Notes: generated by a model not told the origin, from the sequence alone. Counted from the stretch's first letter, positions 1-14,136 are shown. The stretch is DNA of 64,000 nucleotides from Pseudomonas weihenstephanensis (GCF_001043055.1 NZ_JYLF01000002.1:496001-560000), one strand, 5' to 3'. Program-made: numbers and translations.

Positions 1-2257
1 CTGACGGGTATTGGGCCAGTACCTGGCCTTGCTCGTTGATGAGCGAAATCACTCTGGAGGGCGGCCAAAGCTGCGGCTGGACCAAGAGTTGCAGCTGGGT
101 TTGCGGATCGGCCAAGCGTTGCAGGGCCGGATCGGCGCTTTGCATTCGGGCAATGAAACGTTCAATCTGCGCATCAATTCTGAAACGCTGTAGCGTGTCG
201 GCCAGCAGCGCGGGTGTAGGAAGCGCATCGCTGATCACACGACGAAGCACACCTGGATCGGTTCGGGTTATCGCAAGAATCCGTGACGCTTCAATATCGG
301 AAAAATCACTGTTAAGTGGATTGAGGCGTTTGAACAGTTGCTCGTTGCTCCATTGAAGCGGGGTTTCGGTTTCAGCGATCCAGGCCCCAGAGCCGTTGTG
401 GCGTACGCGGGGTGAATAGGCTCTGCGCTGTGAGGGGTGTTTGATTCGGTAGCCGGGCGGACGTGATGTCGGCTCGATCTGGTAGGTTTTGCCCTCCAGG
501 CTCAAGTGCAAGGCGCTGTCATGCGTATACACCCCGGTCTCGTCGGGTTGCACGTGAGTGGGCAGGGGCGCGGTATGTTCGTAGGGAGCGAGGTTAGGTT
601 CCCATAATCGGGGTTCACCGTTCGACAGGGTCACGCGTTTCAAGCTGTCAACAAAGGGGGAGGATTGGATCTTCAGGGCCTCGCCGATGACTTTGCCACC
701 GATGGCGAACGTAGCCGTCTGGGCCACGGTTTCTAGCACGCTGAATAAGTGGTTCCAGGCTTCGAGGGTTTTGCCCTGGGACCAATCCCGAATGCCTTCA
801 TATGTGTCATCTACGATTTGCCAAGCCATTTGTGCCAGCACCAGTCCCCCTAGCACGGGGATAAATGGCGCGGCGACGAATTCGATGGCGTTCAACACAA
901 GCTCGGCGATGGCTTTAAGTTTTTCTTTGCGCTCGTGCCGGGTTTTTTGGTCTTCGGTGTCGGTTGGCACCGCAATTAATGGCGCGTCAGCCAGTATTTT
1001 CTGGCGTGTTTTTTGGTAGAGGTATTCTGTGTAGTCTTGCGTGATTTCTAAGAGGGTAAAGGCCAGTGTCGGGCTTTCAATCGGTTCGACACTGATGTCG
1101 GGCGGATAGTCTTCTGGTCGGCCTTCCGGAACTTGCGCTGCGTCAATCAGGGTAAACCACAGCGACTGCTTGAGTGTGCTGAAAAACAGGCCCAGTTGAG
1201 CGTGGCTGATGAAGCGGCTGAAGTATTGCTGATAGTGCTCACTGCGTAAGTTTTGCGCCAGTACTGCTATGCCTTCAGAGATTGAGGCATACCGTTTAAG
1301 TGGGTGTTGTGGGTCATTTGGCAGGTAAATGACGACTTCAGTGTTATGGCCGGAGGTTATCGCTGGGTGAGTAAAAACAAGTACGCCGGTTAAGTCAGTG
1401 CCTAGTAGTGTCAGGCTGCAAGTGGACAGGGGGGGATGCAATGCACTCGTCCATGCGGCCTCCTGGCCCAGGATGGACAGCGATTCGAAAATGCTTTGGC
1501 TAATATCGCCTTGCACCAGAGCGGAGTGCATGGCGGCCTCAAATGCGGTTCTTTGCTGGTGCCTGACCTTGGTTTTAAGGGTGAGCTCTTGGCTTTTATT
1601 GTGGACGCCTAGATGCTGTTCAAGATGTGCTTTGTACTGACCGCCTAAATCCAGTTCTCGGCACAGCTTTATGAAGTCCGCCACGGGCAGTTGCTCCGTG
1701 AGTGTGTCCAGTATTTTGTAATACCCGGTGGTGGTGGGTTTGATAATAAAACCGGAATCGAAAGTGTGGGCGCTGACCTCGGTTTCACACTGTTCGAAAT
1801 TGTGCAGGGCGGCGTCCAGGATTGATACTTTCCAGGTTTTGTAAGCCCCCGTGTTCAGATTTAACAGAGGCACTTTCAACGGGATGTACAGATTAATGAA
1901 CGTCTCTTTCAGATCGAGTGAACGGTCGACGTTGTAGTGCGTGTGCAAGGCTTGTTTGAGTATTGGCTCTGCAAAGCCATAGATGTCCTGCAGCGTCTCC
2001 AGAGATTGCTCCACGTCACTGTGCGCCTTCCAGTGGGCGATGTGCGCGCGATTCAGGGCTGTTCGTTGAGGGCCTGTCATGGCGTGAGTGTTTCGGGGCG
2101 GGCGGGGCATGACGTCTTTTAAAAGACGCCGCTTGTGCGCGGGTGAGTGCAGCGCCCAGTCAGGCAGCAACTGCTTGATCACTTCGTAATGAAACGCTGG
2201 CGGCGCTGATTGAAGAGGGGGGGTTAGCGTTAGTGGTGCAGGCGTAGGCGAGGGCAT
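1..2257 (-). CDS. Dermonecrotic-toxin-like large protein, N-terminal 752 residues (partial)
   Basis: The reverse strand is open from an ATG at 2257 to the left edge without a stop, giving about 752 codons; the C-terminus lies outside the window. The protein starts MPSPTPAPLTLTPPLQSAPP, then a region rich in His, Trp and Leu. A hydrophobic helix segment lies near residues 449-485 (IEFVAAPFIPVLGGLVLA), followed by TFAIGGKVIGEAL. This architecture resembles the large Pseudomonas proteins annotated as DUF6543 / dermonecrotic toxin N-terminal domain, which often end in leucine-rich repeats and a NEL-type ubiquitin ligase; whether this one does cannot be seen. No signal peptide is visible. The start lacks a clear Shine-Dalgarno sequence, so it could shift slightly. 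A secreted toxin or effector is inferred from family resemblance only. Confidence 0.72.
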   Translation of the reverse strand, partial: MPSPTPAPLTLTPPLQSAPPAFHYEVIKQLLPDWALHSPAHKRRLLKDVMPRPPRNTHAMTGPQRTALNRAHIAHWKAHSDVEQSLETLQDIYGFAEPILKQALHTHYNVDRSLDLKETFINLYIPLKVPLLNLNTGAYKTWKVSILDAALHNFEQCETEVSAHTFDSGFIIKPTTTGYYKILDTLTEQLPVADFIKLCRELDLGGQYKAHLEQHLGVHNKSQELTLKTKVRHQQRTAFEAAMHSALVQGDISQSIFESLSILGQEAAWTSALHPPLSTCSLTLLGTDLTGVLVFTHPAITSGHNTEVVIYLPNDPQHPLKRYASISEGIAVLAQNLRSEHYQQYFSRFISHAQLGLFFSTLKQSLWFTLIDAAQVPEGRPEDYPPDISVEPIESPTLAFTLLEITQDYTEYLYQKTRQKILADAPLIAVPTDTEDQKTRHERKEKLKAIAELVLNAIEFVAAPFIPVLGGLVLAQMAWQIVDDTYEGIRDWSQGKTLEAWNHLFSVLETVAQTATFAIGGKVIGEALKIQSSPFVDSLKRVTLSNGEPRLWEPNLAPYEHTAPLPTHVQPDETGVYTHDSALHLSLEGKTYQIEPTSRPPGYRIKHPSQRRAYSPRVRHNGSGAWIAETETPLQWSNEQLFKRLNPLNSDFSDIEASRILAITRTDPGVLRRVISDALPTPALLADTLQRFRIDAQIERFIARMQSADPALQRLADPQTQLQLLVQPQLWPPSRVISLINEQGQVLAQYPS

Positions 2258-3888
<1,631 letters not shown>

Positions 3889-3915
3889 GCTTGACCCTGC
3901 ATGACTCGTAGCAGC

Positions 3916-3947
3916 GCGCCCTCAGACACGCGTGTGTCTGAGGGCGC
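3916..3947. repeat. Perfect hairpin between aruC and aruF
   Basis: A 14-bp perfect inverted repeat (gcgccctcagacac and its complement) around a 4-base centre lies 28 bp after the aruC stop. There is no T-tract, so it is not a classical terminator. A second, weaker inverted repeat (gatgcgag / ctcgcatc type) follows at about 3954-3974. The pair may tune aruC relative to the downstream genes by stabilising the 3' end or attenuating transcription. Confidence 0.55.
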
Positions 3948-4028
3948 CGCTTGAATGCGAGCACACTCGCATCTACAGGTGATGCGCGAATTCCCCCCCT
4001 TTTATTTTTTGGATTAAGGAGTGACACC

Positions 4029-5048
4029 ATGCTGGTGATGCGCCCTGCGCAAATGGCTGATCTGGGCGAGGTACAGCGTCTGGCTGCGGACAGCCCGATT
4101 GGTGTCACTTCATTGCCGGACGATATCGAACGCTTGCGCGACAAGATCGCAGCCTCCGAAGCCTCGTTCTCGGCAGAAGTCAGCTTCAATGGCGAAGAAA
4201 GCTACTTCTTTGTTTTGGAAGATACGGCCACCGGCGCACTGGTGGGTTGCTCGGCGATTGTCGCGTCGGCCGGGTATTCAGAACCGTTCTACAGTTTTCG
4301 CAACGAGACCTTTGTCCACGCCTCGCGTGAGCTGAAGATTCACAACAAGATTCACGTCTTGTCGCAGTGCCATGACCTTACCGGTAATAGCCTGCTCACC
4401 AGTTTCTATGTGGTCCCGCAGTTAGTGGGCTCGGCATGGTCCGAACTCAACTCCCGTGGGCGACTGCTGTTTGTGGCCAACCACCCGGAGCGATTTGCCG
4501 ATTCGGTGGTGACTGAAATCGTCGGTTACAGCGATGAAAATGGCGACTCGCCGTTTTGGGATGCGATCGGGCGTAACTTCTTTGACCTGAACTACACCGC
4601 CGCCGAACGTCTGTGCGGCCTTAAAAGCCGTACCTTCCTTGCCGAACTGATGCCGCATTACCCGATTTATGTACCGCTGCTGCCCGATACGGCTCAAGAA
4701 GCAATGGGGCAAGTGCATCCGCGTGCGCAGATCACCTTCGACATCCTGATGCGCGAAGGCTTTGAAACCGATCATTACATCGACATTTTCGACGGCGGGC
4801 CGACCCTGCATGCGCGGGTGTCGGGCATCCGCTCAATCGCTCAAAGCCGGGTAGTACCGGTCAAAATCGGCGAGCTGAGCAAGGGCGGCGGTCGTCAGTA
4901 CCTGGTGGCCAACGCCCAGCTTCAGGATTACCGGGCGGTGTTGCTTGAGCTTGATTGGGCACCGGGCAAACCGGTCACGCTGGATCTGCAAGCGGCCGAA
5001 GCACTGGGCGTGGGTGAAGGTGCCAGCGTGCGAGTGGTTGCGGTTTAA
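4029..5048 (+). CDS. aruF: Arginine N-succinyltransferase, alpha subunit
   Basis: 339 residues from ATG 4029, chosen because AAGGAGTG lies at the right distance and because the protein then begins MLVMRPAQMADLGEVQRLA, the usual AstA-family start. With AruG it transfers succinyl from succinyl-CoA to the alpha-amino group of arginine, the first AST step. Family marks include SGIRSIAQSRVVPV near the C-terminus and the NSLLTSFYV stretch. The paralogous aruG follows 54 bp downstream, with a small hairpin (ggttcg-tcag-cgaacc, 5071-5086) in the gap. The two-subunit arrangement is the Pseudomonas form; enterobacteria have a single AstA. Confidence 0.95.
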   Translation: MLVMRPAQMADLGEVQRLAADSPIGVTSLPDDIERLRDKIAASEASFSAEVSFNGEESYFFVLEDTATGALVGCSAIVASAGYSEPFYSFRNETFVHASRELKIHNKIHVLSQCHDLTGNSLLTSFYVVPQLVGSAWSELNSRGRLLFVANHPERFADSVVTEIVGYSDENGDSPFWDAIGRNFFDLNYTAAERLCGLKSRTFLAELMPHYPIYVPLLPDTAQEAMGQVHPRAQITFDILMREGFETDHYIDIFDGGPTLHARVSGIRSIAQSRVVPVKIGELSKGGGRQYLVANAQLQDYRAVLLELDWAPGKPVTLDLQAAEALGVGEGASVRVVAV

Positions 5049-5102
5049 CGCCTTTGAGCGAGTGTCGCGAGGTTCGTCAGCGAACCCGTTTGAGGAGATA
5101 GC

Positions 5103-7603
<2,501 letters not shown>

Positions 7604-7632
7604 GCTGACCTTTAACCTGTATGTGCGGGCGA

Positions 7633-7666
7633 AAGCTGCGATTTCTTGAGAACAGGATCGCAGCCA
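7633..7666. repeat. REP-like imperfect hairpin between aruD and aruB
   Basis: An inverted repeat (gctgcgat and atcgcagc) with a 14-base loop lies 30 bp after aruD. It resembles the short intergenic palindromes common in Pseudomonas. There is no T-tract, so read-through to aruB is expected. Confidence 0.4.
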
Positions 7667-7730
7667 GCACCAGCGCCTACGGGGCTTGTGTGATTGATGC
7701 CTATAACAACCGTTTGCCGGAGCCTCGTTG

Positions 7731-9077
7731 ATGAAGTCCTTTGAAGTCAATTTTGACGGTTTAGTGGGGCCGACCCATAACTACGGCGGTTTGTCGTTCG
7801 GCAACGTCGCCTCCCAGAGCAACAGCCAGCAGGCTTCCAACCCTAAGGAAGCGGCGCTCCAAGGCCTGGAAAAAATGAAAGCGCTGATGGACATGGGGTT
7901 TGTCCAGGGGGTACTGGCACCCCAAGAACGCCCGGACGTGAGTGCCTTGCGCCGTTTGGGTTTCAGTGGCTCGGACGCACACGTCATTCAACAGGCTGCC
8001 AAAGAGGCGATGCCGTTGCTGGTCGCCAGTTGCTCGGCGTCGAGCATGTGGGTGGCCAATGCTGCCACCGTCAGCCCGAGCGCTGACACTCAAGATGGCC
8101 GTGTGCATTTCACCGCGGCCAACCTCAATTGCAAATTTCACCGCAGCATCGAGCACCCGACCACCAGCCGTGTGCTGAGCGCGATGTTTGCTGATCAGCA
8201 GCACTTTGCGCATCACGCCGCATTGCCAGCGGTTGCTCAATTTGGTGACGAAGGCGCGGCTAACCACACGCGCTTTTGCCGTGATTACGGTGAGGCGGGC
8301 GTTGAGTTTTTTGTTTTCGGGCGCAGCGCGTTCGACAGCCGTTACCCGGCGCCGCAACAATACCCGGCGCGCCAGACCCTCGAAGCGTCGCAAGCGGTCG
8401 CCCGCCTTCACGGTTTGAGCGAGGCGGGTGTGGTGTTTGCGCAGCAAAATCCGGCGGTCATTGACCAGGGTGTGTTCCATAACGACGTGATTGCGGTAGG
8501 TAATGGCGAACTGCTGTTCCATCATCAGGATGCATTCCTGAACACCGATCAGATGCTGGCTGAATTACACGCCAAGTTGCGCGCGCGCGGGGGTAATTTC
8601 CAGTCCATTAGTGTGCCGCGAGATCAAGTGGCGGTCGAAGACGCCGTGCGCTCGTACCTGTTCAACAGTCAGCTGCTCAGCCGTGCTGACGGCTCGATGC
8701 TGCTGATCGTGCCAGAAGAATGCCGCGCCAACCCCCGTGTCTGGCAGTACCTGCAAGGCTTGACGGCAGCGGGCGGTCCTATCCGCGAGATCAAGGTGTT
8801 TGATCTTAAACAAAGCATGCAGAACGGTGGTGGCCCGGCCTGCCTGCGGCTGCGCGTCGCACTGAAAGAAACTGAACTGGCGGCGGTCAATCCGGGGGTT
8901 ATCATGACGCCTGCGTTGTATGACACGCTCACCCAGTGGGTGAACACGCACTACCGCGACGCGCTGCGCGAAAGCGACCTGGCTGACCCGCAGTTGCTGC
9001 TTGAATGCCGGACGGCACTGGATGAACTGACACAAATCCTTAAACTGGGCGCGGTTTACCCTTTCCAGATCAATTGA
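7731..9077 (+). CDS. aruB: N-succinylarginine dihydrolase
   Basis: 448 residues from ATG 7731 (CCGGAG nine bases upstream; a TTG one codon earlier is less likely). It hydrolyses N2-succinylarginine to succinylornithine, CO2 and two ammonia, the second AST step. The N-terminus [21 protein letters not shown] is typical of AstB. The likely catalytic cysteine is Cys371 in [11 protein letters not shown], with a conserved [11 protein letters not shown] segment mid-protein; the fold is the amidinotransferase type. Length equals the family norm (about 447). Confidence 0.95.
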   Translation: MKSFEVNFDGLVGPTHNYGGLSFGNVASQSNSQQASNPKEAALQGLEKMKALMDMGFVQGVLAPQERPDVSALRRLGFSGSDAHVIQQAAKEAMPLLVASCSASSMWVANAATVSPSADTQDGRVHFTAANLNCKFHRSIEHPTTSRVLSAMFADQQHFAHHAALPAVAQFGDEGAANHTRFCRDYGEAGVEFFVFGRSAFDSRYPAPQQYPARQTLEASQAVARLHGLSEAGVVFAQQNPAVIDQGVFHNDVIAVGNGELLFHHQDAFLNTDQMLAELHAKLRARGGNFQSISVPRDQVAVEDAVRSYLFNSQLLSRADGSMLLIVPEECRANPRVWQYLQGLTAAGGPIREIKVFDLKQSMQNGGGPACLRLRVALKETELAAVNPGVIMTPALYDTLTQWVNTHYRDALRESDLADPQLLLECRTALDELTQILKLGAVYPFQIN

Positions 9078-9137
9078 ACACCGGCATGCGGGTTTTAATT
9101 CGCCTGCACTGCCACTTCACTTTCCAATGAGTACGAA

Positions 9138-9428
9138 ATGATGAGCGATTCCCTGCAACTGATTCTTGAAGACACCGACGGCAAGCAACTGCAAACCTCC
9201 TGCACCCGCGTTGCGGTCATGTGGCAGGGTAAAGAGCTGTGGATTCAACAAGACGGTCGTGGCCAATTGTTGATTGGTGTCGACGTAGAAGAAGGCGACG
9301 CCGAATACGCTAACCTGCTGCTGCGTCCTTTGGCGACTAACCTTGTAAGCCTGCAACTGGAAATGGAACCGGCTGACCTGGGCGATGACGAAGATGGTCA
9401 CGTACACGGTCCAGACTGCAATCACTGA
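9138..9428 (+). CDS. Small conserved AST-operon protein, unknown function
   Basis: 96 residues (ATG 9138 or the adjacent ATG 9141), acidic, ending in a His/Asp-rich tail DGHVHGPDCNH. It lies between aruB and astE, the position of the small hypothetical gene PA0900 in P. aeruginosa. No enzymatic motif is seen; the middle (VAVMWQGKELWIQQDGRGQLL) looks like beta strands. The His/Cys tail could bind a metal, and astE next door is a zinc enzyme, so a metal-supply role is possible but unproven. Spacing to astE is 13 bp, so they are probably co-translated. Confidence 0.75.
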   Translation: MMSDSLQLILEDTDGKQLQTSCTRVAVMWQGKELWIQQDGRGQLLIGVDVEEGDAEYANLLLRPLATNLVSLQLEMEPADLGDDEDGHVHGPDCNH

Positions 9429-9441
9429 TTAAGGATGCACT

Positions 9442-10464
9442 ATGCTCGCCCTCGGCAAACTGCTTGAACTGACACTGGCTGGTCGCGAACCGGCGCAGAA
9501 AATTCAACTGACCGCCGATGGCGTGCGATTGCGCTGGCTAAGTGAAGGCGCACTGGAAGTCACGCCGGCGCAAGGGCAGGACGATGGCCTGGACTTGTTA
9601 TTGTCGGCGGGTATCCACGGTAACGAAACAGCGCCGATCGAGTTGCTTGATCGCCTGTTGCAGGGCATTGCACGCGCAGAAGTAAAGCCGCGTGCACGTA
9701 TTCTTTTCTTGTTCGGTAATCCGGGTGCAATGCGTACCGGGGCGCGTTTTGTCGAAGAAGACCTCAATCGACTGTTTAACGGTCGGCATGAAAGCAGCAG
9801 TGGCCCTGAAGCCCTGCGTGCCTGTGAGCTGGAGCATCTGGCGCAGGCGTTTTTCAATGCGCCGGATCGCACGCGGCTGCATTACGATCTGCACACGGCG
9901 ATCCGCGGCTCGAAAATAGAGCAATTCGCGCTTTATCCGTATAAAGCGGGTCGCGTTCATTCGCGTCGAGAGCTGGCGCGGCTGTACGCAGCTGGCATGG
10001 AAGCGGTCTTGTTGCAAAACAAGCCGTCGATTGTGTTCAGTGCTTACACCTATGACCAGTTGGGGGCCGAAGCATTTACCCTTGAGTTGGGCAAAGCGCG
10101 TCCGTTTGGGCAAAACGCAGGCGTGAATGTTGAGCGCCTTGAACTGCGCTTGAAGCACATCATTGAAAGCACTGAACCCTCATTGGAAGATGCCTCTCTG
10201 GAAGGTTTGCAGTTGTTCAGCGTGGCCCGTGAAGTGATCAAACACAGTGAGGCCTTTATCCTGCACCTGCCGGCCGATGTCGAAAACTTCTCTGAACTCA
10301 GCAAGGGCTATCTGCTGGCCGAAGATGCAGGTAAAACGCGTTGGACGATCGAGGAGAAGGGCGCGCGGATTATCTTTCCCAATCCCAAGGTCAAGAATGG
10401 GTTGCGCGCCGGGATGATTATCGAGCCTGCCACCTTGAACGGTATCGATCAGTCCTCTGAGTAA
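9442..10464 (+). CDS. astE: Succinylglutamate desuccinylase
   Basis: 340 residues; a zinc carboxypeptidase-like (M14/AspA superfamily) enzyme that splits N-succinylglutamate into succinate and glutamate, the last AST step. Zinc ligands are visible in [19 protein letters not shown] (His and Glu) and [12 protein letters not shown] (His); the catalytic Glu is probably in [13 protein letters not shown]. The stop lies 16 bp inside the end of the convergent M91 gene. In P. aeruginosa this gene is called aruE. Confidence 0.95.
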   Translation: MLALGKLLELTLAGREPAQKIQLTADGVRLRWLSEGALEVTPAQGQDDGLDLLLSAGIHGNETAPIELLDRLLQGIARAEVKPRARILFLFGNPGAMRTGARFVEEDLNRLFNGRHESSSGPEALRACELEHLAQAFFNAPDRTRLHYDLHTAIRGSKIEQFALYPYKAGRVHSRRELARLYAAGMEAVLLQNKPSIVFSAYTYDQLGAEAFTLELGKARPFGQNAGVNVERLELRLKHIIESTEPSLEDASLEGLQLFSVAREVIKHSEAFILHLPADVENFSELSKGYLLAEDAGKTRWTIEEKGARIIFPNPKVKNGLRAGMIIEPATLNGIDQSSE

Positions 10465-11954
10465 CGAATGTAGGTTTTGCGCAAGGGCAACCCGAGTTCT
10501 TCACGCATGCCGTTCTCACTGTAGGGTTTGGGGTTGGTCGTGAGGGGCGGCGTGGCAGGATCCTTATCAAAGTCAAAAGGCTTTACGGCACAAGGCAGTC
10601 CCACGGCTTGCAATTCAATGTTATTGACTTGCGGGGCTTGTTTGACGCCACTGTGCCCGTCTGGGCTGGCGCCTAAAAACTGCGTGCCCGTCACAAAGTT
10701 ATAGGCGTGGCACAGTTCATGGTAGAGCGCGGTGAGCGGTATTGCGTGTGGCGTTGAAAATGTTGGGTTGTAATAAACCGTACCGCCGAAATCCGGGAGG
10801 CCTGCTTGCCCCACCTGAATGTAAGACCTTCCGTCGCCCAGGTTGGGTATGTAAAGGCCATTGTTCACATGCTTGAGCTCGGCGATGGTGATGGGTTTTT
10901 GGCTTTTATGAATACTTTTGCTCAGCTCGGCTATTAATTTTTGCCCATTGGCAGACCCGAGCAGCAACTTCAAATCATCCTGAACACGCTCAATAAACGT
11001 TTCGCTACCTTGAATAATCAAGCCTGACTCAGACAGAGGGCTTGAGCTGACTGTCATCACGTACGTGTTGGCGAGAGCGGGCGATTTTGTAGTTGTCCAG
11101 CGACCATCGATTATTTCGTCCGTTATGTAATGGGGGGTGCCTTCGGCGAAAATCGTGTCGCTATCCTTGATCCCGTCGAGGACGTTTTCCCCCTTGCCCG
11201 TGTAAATAACGTTAGACCCGGAACCCGCGGTGAGTACATCGTCGCCATCATTGCCATATAAGATGTTGTGGCCCTGGCCGCCGACCACGACGTCGTCGCC
11301 TTCACCCGCATTGACAAATGATGTACCGGCTCCGCCGCGAAAGGAATCTGTGCCTTTGCCCAGATAAGCCACCGTCGAACTTGCGCCGGTGGCATTCACA
11401 ATGTCATCGCCGTCTCCGGTATTAACATAGTTGTCTCCTGCTCCTGTCATCACGATGTCATTGCCGTCGCCGGTCAGTACAGTTGTGTGTTGAGCGTTGG
11501 TGACCACGGTGTCATTGCCCACACCGGTTTCAATATGAAACGGGTTTTTAAAGGTGTCGGCGATATACACCGTGTCGTTACCATAACGGGTATGAAGTTC
11601 GATGATCTGTTTGGTGCTGGCAGGCTTGACTCGATACCGCTCTTTATTGAGGTCAATCAGCAGTGTGTTGTTGCTGCCTTTGCTCACGAAGATGGAGGCC
11701 TGTGGCGATAATGCAGCGAAAACCAGTCGATCAATGGGGGTGGGGTACAAAACACCCTCTGTGACGTAACGGACTATGGTGGCGTTGTCGCCGATATGAA
11801 GAATGCTGCTCACGGTGGTTTCCGAGATATTGGGCAGCGGTCTGGATACAACGGTTTCGGTTCGGTCCGGTGGGGCTGTGGCGCCACCGTCAAAGTAAAA
11901 CTCATGGAGGGCAGGCGTAGGGCCTGATGTTGCAGAGGGCGGTAGAGGGCACAT
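10449..11954 (-). CDS. RTX-repeat / M91-family zinc metallopeptidase, putative effector
   Basis: 501 residues. The C-terminal part has HELCHAYNF with His412, Glu413 and His416, a further acidic ligand Glu447 in [10 protein letters not shown], and an end segment [16 protein letters not shown]. This set is typical of the M91 family (NleD / HopH1-like effectors). Residues about 140-270 hold a run of glycine/aspartate nonapeptides ([44 protein letters not shown]), which look like RTX calcium-binding repeats. The combination suggests an exported toxin that folds outside the cell in calcium and cleaves host proteins. No N-terminal signal peptide or neighbouring type I exporter is seen, so the route is open. 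It stands alone between two housekeeping loci. Confidence 0.8.
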   Translation of the reverse strand: MCPLPPSATSGPTPALHEFYFDGGATAPPDRTETVVSRPLPNISETTVSSILHIGDNATIVRYVTEGVLYPTPIDRLVFAALSPQASIFVSKGSNNTLLIDLNKERYRVKPASTKQIIELHTRYGNDTVYIADTFKNPFHIETGVGNDTVVTNAQHTTVLTGDGNDIVMTGAGDNYVNTGDGDDIVNATGASSTVAYLGKGTDSFRGGAGTSFVNAGEGDDVVVGGQGHNILYGNDGDDVLTAGSGSNVIYTGKGENVLDGIKDSDTIFAEGTPHYITDEIIDGRWTTTKSPALANTYVMTVSSSPLSESGLIIQGSETFIERVQDDLKLLLGSANGQKLIAELSKSIHKSQKPITIAELKHVNNGLYIPNLGDGRSYIQVGQAGLPDFGGTVYYNPTFSTPHAIPLTALYHELCHAYNFVTGTQFLGASPDGHSGVKQAPQVNNIELQAVGLPCAVKPFDFDKDPATPPLTTNPKPYSENGMREELGLPLRKTYIRYSED

Positions 11955-12104
11955 AAGTCAGGTTCCGAAGCGTTATGTTCAAGGGTAAAGGGGGCTTGCC
12001 CCGTTACAGGCCATTGAAACGCGTCGAGCGCTTGGCTGTGCTTTAGATAGTTATCGCGTGACTCTCGACTGACCTGATGGCCAGGCCAGCCGAGAGGTCA
12101 GGTG

Positions 12105-12617
12105 TTACACGGCGCGCTTTTGCTGGGAATCCATGCGCTTGATGGCACGAATTTTATGCAGCGTATCGACGCAGGTTTTTGCCGCTTCTTCGCCTTTGTG
12201 TACGAAGTGGTCGAAGAAGAACTTCTGGTGCTCTTCACCGGCGTGGAAGTGGTGCGGTGTCAGGCTGACCGAGAATACGGGTACTTCGGTTTCCAGCTGA
12301 ACTTGCATCAGGCCGCTGACCACCGATTGGGCAACGAAGTCGTGGCGGTAGATACCGCCATCCACCACCAGTGCCGCGCCGACGATACCGGCATAACGGC
12401 CCGTCTTGGCCAGCAGCTTGGCGTGCAGCGGGATTTCAAACGCGCCGCCGACTTCAAAGAAGTCGATATCGCTTTCCTGATAGCCCTGCACCAGCATTTC
12501 GGCCAAAAAGCCCTTACGGCTCTGATCGACAATCTCTTTGTGCCAGGCGGCCTGGATAAATGCGACGCGCTCGTTGTGGTGATTTTTGCTTTTGCTGTCG
12601 ATTGCGGTGGGTTGCAT
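12105..12617 (-). CDS. ribH: 6,7-dimethyl-8-ribityllumazine synthase, type II (RibH2-like)
   Basis: 170 residues from ATG 12617 (MQPTAIDSKSKNHHNERVAFIQAAWHKEIVDQ). It condenses 5-amino-6-ribitylaminouracil with dihydroxybutanone phosphate, the penultimate riboflavin step. Motifs: FEVGGAFEIPLHAK, TGRYAGIVGAALVVDGGIYRH and VSLTPHHFH, with the catalytic His in the last. The sequence pattern is closer to the decameric Brucella/Rhizobium RibH2 than to E. coli RibE. It stands alone rather than in the main rib cluster and follows an FMN riboswitch, so it is probably a second, flavin-repressed lumazine synthase. Confidence 0.88.
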   Translation of the reverse strand: MQPTAIDSKSKNHHNERVAFIQAAWHKEIVDQSRKGFLAEMLVQGYQESDIDFFEVGGAFEIPLHAKLLAKTGRYAGIVGAALVVDGGIYRHDFVAQSVVSGLMQVQLETEVPVFSVSLTPHHFHAGEEHQKFFFDHFVHKGEEAAKTCVDTLHKIRAIKRMDSQQKRAV

Positions 12618-12747
12618 GTTCTGACTCCTGTTTGTGTGAAAAACAGGGCATATGAATCGAATGGGATTTAAGGGTGCGTTCAGACAGGTGGTGCGTGCGC
12701 AAGCGCATCGACACCCCCCGTCTGATTGACGGCCCTTTGGCGCCAAT

Positions 12748-12917
12748 CCCGTTCTCTCTTCATCCGGACTATGACCGTCGGCCCCGGGATCACACCGGGT
12801 CTGCTGACCTTGCCAAGTCGTCTGCCGAAGCCTTCGAACCTGCCAAGCGCTCGCGGGCTATGCGCATTGCGCGCAATTACCGCCGGTGGGGAATTGCACC
12901 CCGCCCTGAGAACGTTG
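12748..12917 (-). promoter_or_regulatory. FMN riboswitch (RFN element) upstream of ribH
   Basis: Read on the - strand, the segment opens with cgttctcagggcggggtgca, then has the conserved blocks ccccaccggcggtaa, agcccgcgagcg, gtcagcagacccggtg and ccgacggtcatagtccgg, closing with gatgaagagagaacggg, which pairs back to the start. This is the standard RFN order. It lies 131 bp before the ribH start, so FMN binding should lower ribH expression by terminating transcription or hiding the ribosome site. Confidence 0.93.
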
Positions 12918-13131
12918 CCACCAGCCTTTCTGGCGGCGGGCATTTTGTACCACATCTGTTTGAAGGATGCATGGCTGCTTTTGGCTACTAGCTATCAACC
13001 ATTCAGATGGTTTTATCGGTTATTTGTGACGCAATCGCTTGATTAATGCCGGCTGAACCCGCAGTAATCGTGTTCGACAGGGATTTCCCCGATTAGCATC
13101 TGATGCTCATCTCACATGGCCGAGGCTTGCA

Positions 13132-14136
13132 ATGACTGTTATCGATCTTCGTAGCGACACCGTGACCCAACCCAGCACTGGTATGCGCGAGGCCATGGCT
13201 GCCGCGCGCCTGGGCGATGATGTGTATGGCGAAGATCCAACGGTCAACAAGCTTGAGGCCGAAATGGCCCAGCGTCTGGGGTTTGCCGGGGCACTGTTTG
13301 TGCCCAGCGGTACGATGAGTAATTTGCTGGCGCTGATGGCGCATTGCGGGCGAGGCGATGAATACATCGTGGGTCAGCAAGCGCACACCTACAAATATGA
13401 AGGCGGCGGGGCTGCCGTGCTGGGGTCGATCCAGCCGCAACCGCTGGAAGTGCAGGCAGATGGTTCGCTGGACCTGAATCAGGTGGCTTGCGCGATCAAG
13501 CCTGACGACTTTCATTTCGCCCGTACGCGGTTGCTGGCACTGGAAAACACCATGCAGGGCAGGGTGTTGCCGCTGGCGTATGTGGCGGCGGCCAGTCGTT
13601 TGACCCGCGAGAATGGCCTGGCGTTGCACCTGGATGGCGCGCGGCTGTACAACGCGGCCGTCAAGCTGGGTGTGGACGCAGGTGATATTACCCGTCACTT
13701 CGACTCGGTTTCGGTGTGTTTGTCCAAAGGGCTGGGCGCCCCGGTGGGGTCGGTGCTGTGCGGCACGGCGGACCTGATCGCCAAGGCCCGGCGCTTGCGC
13801 AAAATGGTCGGCGGCGGGATGCGTCAGGCGGGTCAGTTAGCTGCCGCCGGGTTATATGCGCTGGATCATCAGGTCCAGCGCCTGGCAGACGACCACGCCA
13901 ACGCCGCGTATCTGGCTGAAGGCTTGCGCGCGTGTGGTTATGAGGTCGAGCCTGTGCAGACGAACATGGTGTACGCACAATTGGGTGATCGTGCAGAGGC
14001 GCTCAAGGCCTTTGCCGCTGAGCGCGGGATCACCTTGAGTGCTGCCCCGCGCTTGCGAATGGTGACGCACATGGATGTCAGCCGCAGTCAGATTGAGCAG
14101 GTGGTCACGGTTTTTAATGAATTTAACCGCCAATGA
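13132..14136 (+). CDS. ltaE: Low-specificity L-threonine aldolase
   Basis: 334 residues; PLP enzyme splitting L-threonine / allo-threonine into glycine and acetaldehyde. Marks: IDLRSDTVTQPSTGMREAM at the start, LHLDGARLYNAAV, and the Schiff-base lysine in SVCLSKGLGAPVGS. Length and order match the family. The ribosome site is weak (gaggc about 10 bases before ATG). It precedes alaS by 146 bp, probably as a separate unit. Confidence 0.93.
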   Translation: MTVIDLRSDTVTQPSTGMREAMAAARLGDDVYGEDPTVNKLEAEMAQRLGFAGALFVPSGTMSNLLALMAHCGRGDEYIVGQQAHTYKYEGGGAAVLGSIQPQPLEVQADGSLDLNQVACAIKPDDFHFARTRLLALENTMQGRVLPLAYVAAASRLTRENGLALHLDGARLYNAAVKLGVDAGDITRHFDSVSVCLSKGLGAPVGSVLCGTADLIAKARRLRKMVGGGMRQAGQLAAAGLYALDHQVQRLADDHANAAYLAEGLRACGYEVEPVQTNMVYAQLGDRAEALKAFAAERGITLSAAPRLRMVTHMDVSRSQIEQVVTVFNEFNRQ

